A stretch of 64,000 bases of DNA from Holophagaceae bacterium. GTDB taxonomy: Bacteria > Acidobacteriota > Holophagae > Holophagales > Holophagaceae. Positions 63,718 to 64,000 of this stretch are shown here, one piece after another. How positions within the stretch are numbered: the stretch's first letter is position 1; the number at the start of each line of letters is the position of its first letter. The notes under the pieces were generated by a model, which had not been told where the DNA came from, searched no databases, and saw nothing but the letters and a program-made list of their open reading frames with translations. The stretch spans positions 1-64,000 of the forward strand of contig JANYLR010000082.1 in the NCBI GenBank assembly GCA_025363715.1, read 5' to 3'. The position numbers were made by a program, and so were the translations under genes.

Positions 63718-64000
63718 ATGTTCCCCCAGTTCACTGAGGACCAGTCCGCGATCCGCGAAGCGGCCCGCGCCTTCTCTATGGCGGAGATCGACCCGGGCGC
63801 CGCCGCCCGGGATGCCAGTGGTGAGTTCCCCACGGCCATCCTGAAACAGCTGGGCGATATGGGCTTCTTGGGCATGTGCGTGCCGGAGGCCTACGGCGGC
63901 GGCGGCGCGGACTTCCTCAGCTACATTCTGGCCCTGGAGCAGATCGCCTACGCGGACGCCTCCGTGGCCGTGACCATGAGCGTGAACAACTCCGTGGCCT
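63718..64000 (+). CDS. acyl-CoA dehydrogenase, N-terminal part (runs off the window)
   Basis: The first 94 residues are present: MFPQFTEDQSAIREAARAF, IDPGAAARDASGEFPTAILKQLGDMGFLGMCVPEAYGG and LSYILALEQIAYADASVAVTMSVNN. These match the N-terminal helical domain of FAD-dependent acyl-CoA dehydrogenases, which introduce the alpha-beta double bond in fatty or branched acyl-CoA. The catalytic and FAD-binding regions lie beyond the window, so chain specificity is not known. GGAG precedes ATG 63718. It fits the acyl-CoA theme of the ptb and acyltransferase-kinase genes. Confidence 0.92.
   Translation, partial: MFPQFTEDQSAIREAARAFSMAEIDPGAAARDASGEFPTAILKQLGDMGFLGMCVPEAYGGGGADFLSYILALEQIAYADASVAVTMSVNNSVA

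Overview
The window is about 64 kb of GC-rich (by eye roughly 65 % G+C) bacterial chromosome with short intergenic gaps and many overlapping start and stop codons. The envelope is Gram-negative: an outer-membrane porin, a POTRA/Omp85-type barrel, several lipoproteins, MtgA and a DcaP-like porin. The gene mix (B12-dependent ribonucleotide reductase, tricorn-type protease, periplasmic haem protein, amino-acid uptake, acyl-phosphate ATP-forming enzymes) recalls Holophagaceae such as Geothrix (Acidobacteriota). That placement is my inference from memory, because there is no rRNA or marker gene that I can align here.

Left part (1-26 kb). An unannotated SRP RNA (minus strand, about 62-160) precedes the class II ribonucleotide reductase. 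Directly after that gene lies a foreign-looking, AT-richer island (3838-6450). It holds a Doc/Fic-type protein and a DUF5677-like protein, with two related 120-130 bp elements that look like integron attC sites (at about 4748-4880 and 6327-6447). I see no integrase, so it resembles a cassette cluster without one. Core genes follow: nudC, a tri-haem lipoprotein, a MoaD-like/beta-propeller pair, mdh, mtgA, a PilZ protein with a HEAT-repeat protein, ilvA, an M29 aminopeptidase, a sensor kinase, a tricorn-type protease, rsmE, a TfoX-domain protein and a phosphate butyryltransferase.

Middle (26-50 kb). A two-component system whose kinase carries an amino-acid-binding-protein domain, with a sigma-54-type regulator, stands in front of a porin and a complete branched-chain amino-acid ABC transporter (livJHMGF). 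Convergent to livF is a single polypeptide joining phosphate acyltransferase to butyrate kinase. Together with the separate phosphate butyryltransferase and the acyl-CoA dehydrogenase at the right edge, this suggests amino acids are taken up and oxidised to acyl-CoAs, with ATP recovered through acyl phosphates. Next come an Omp85-like barrel, an SPFH/flotillin-like protein, a methylthioribose salvage pair (class II aldolase and mtnA), and three dispersed genes related to the Arn aminoarabinose pathway (small EamA/SMR transporter, ArnT-like glycosyltransferase, ArnA-decarboxylase-like epimerase).

Right part (50-64 kb). This part carries corA and a dehydrogenase, plsY-gpsA, a DUF5666 lipoprotein, cinA and a DinB-family protein. 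A glycolytic cluster follows: pyruvate kinase divergent from a Fis-like regulator, then two tandem, translationally coupled GAPDH genes, the second with a changed active-site segment. After these are a YhiN-type flavoprotein, a LipB-Nudix fusion and the start of an acyl-CoA dehydrogenase. Several intergenic gaps contain copies of palindromic repeats: nested cacagagg/cacggaag modules at 10.0, 16.3, 51.6 and 60.9 kb, and three other unrelated palindromes.
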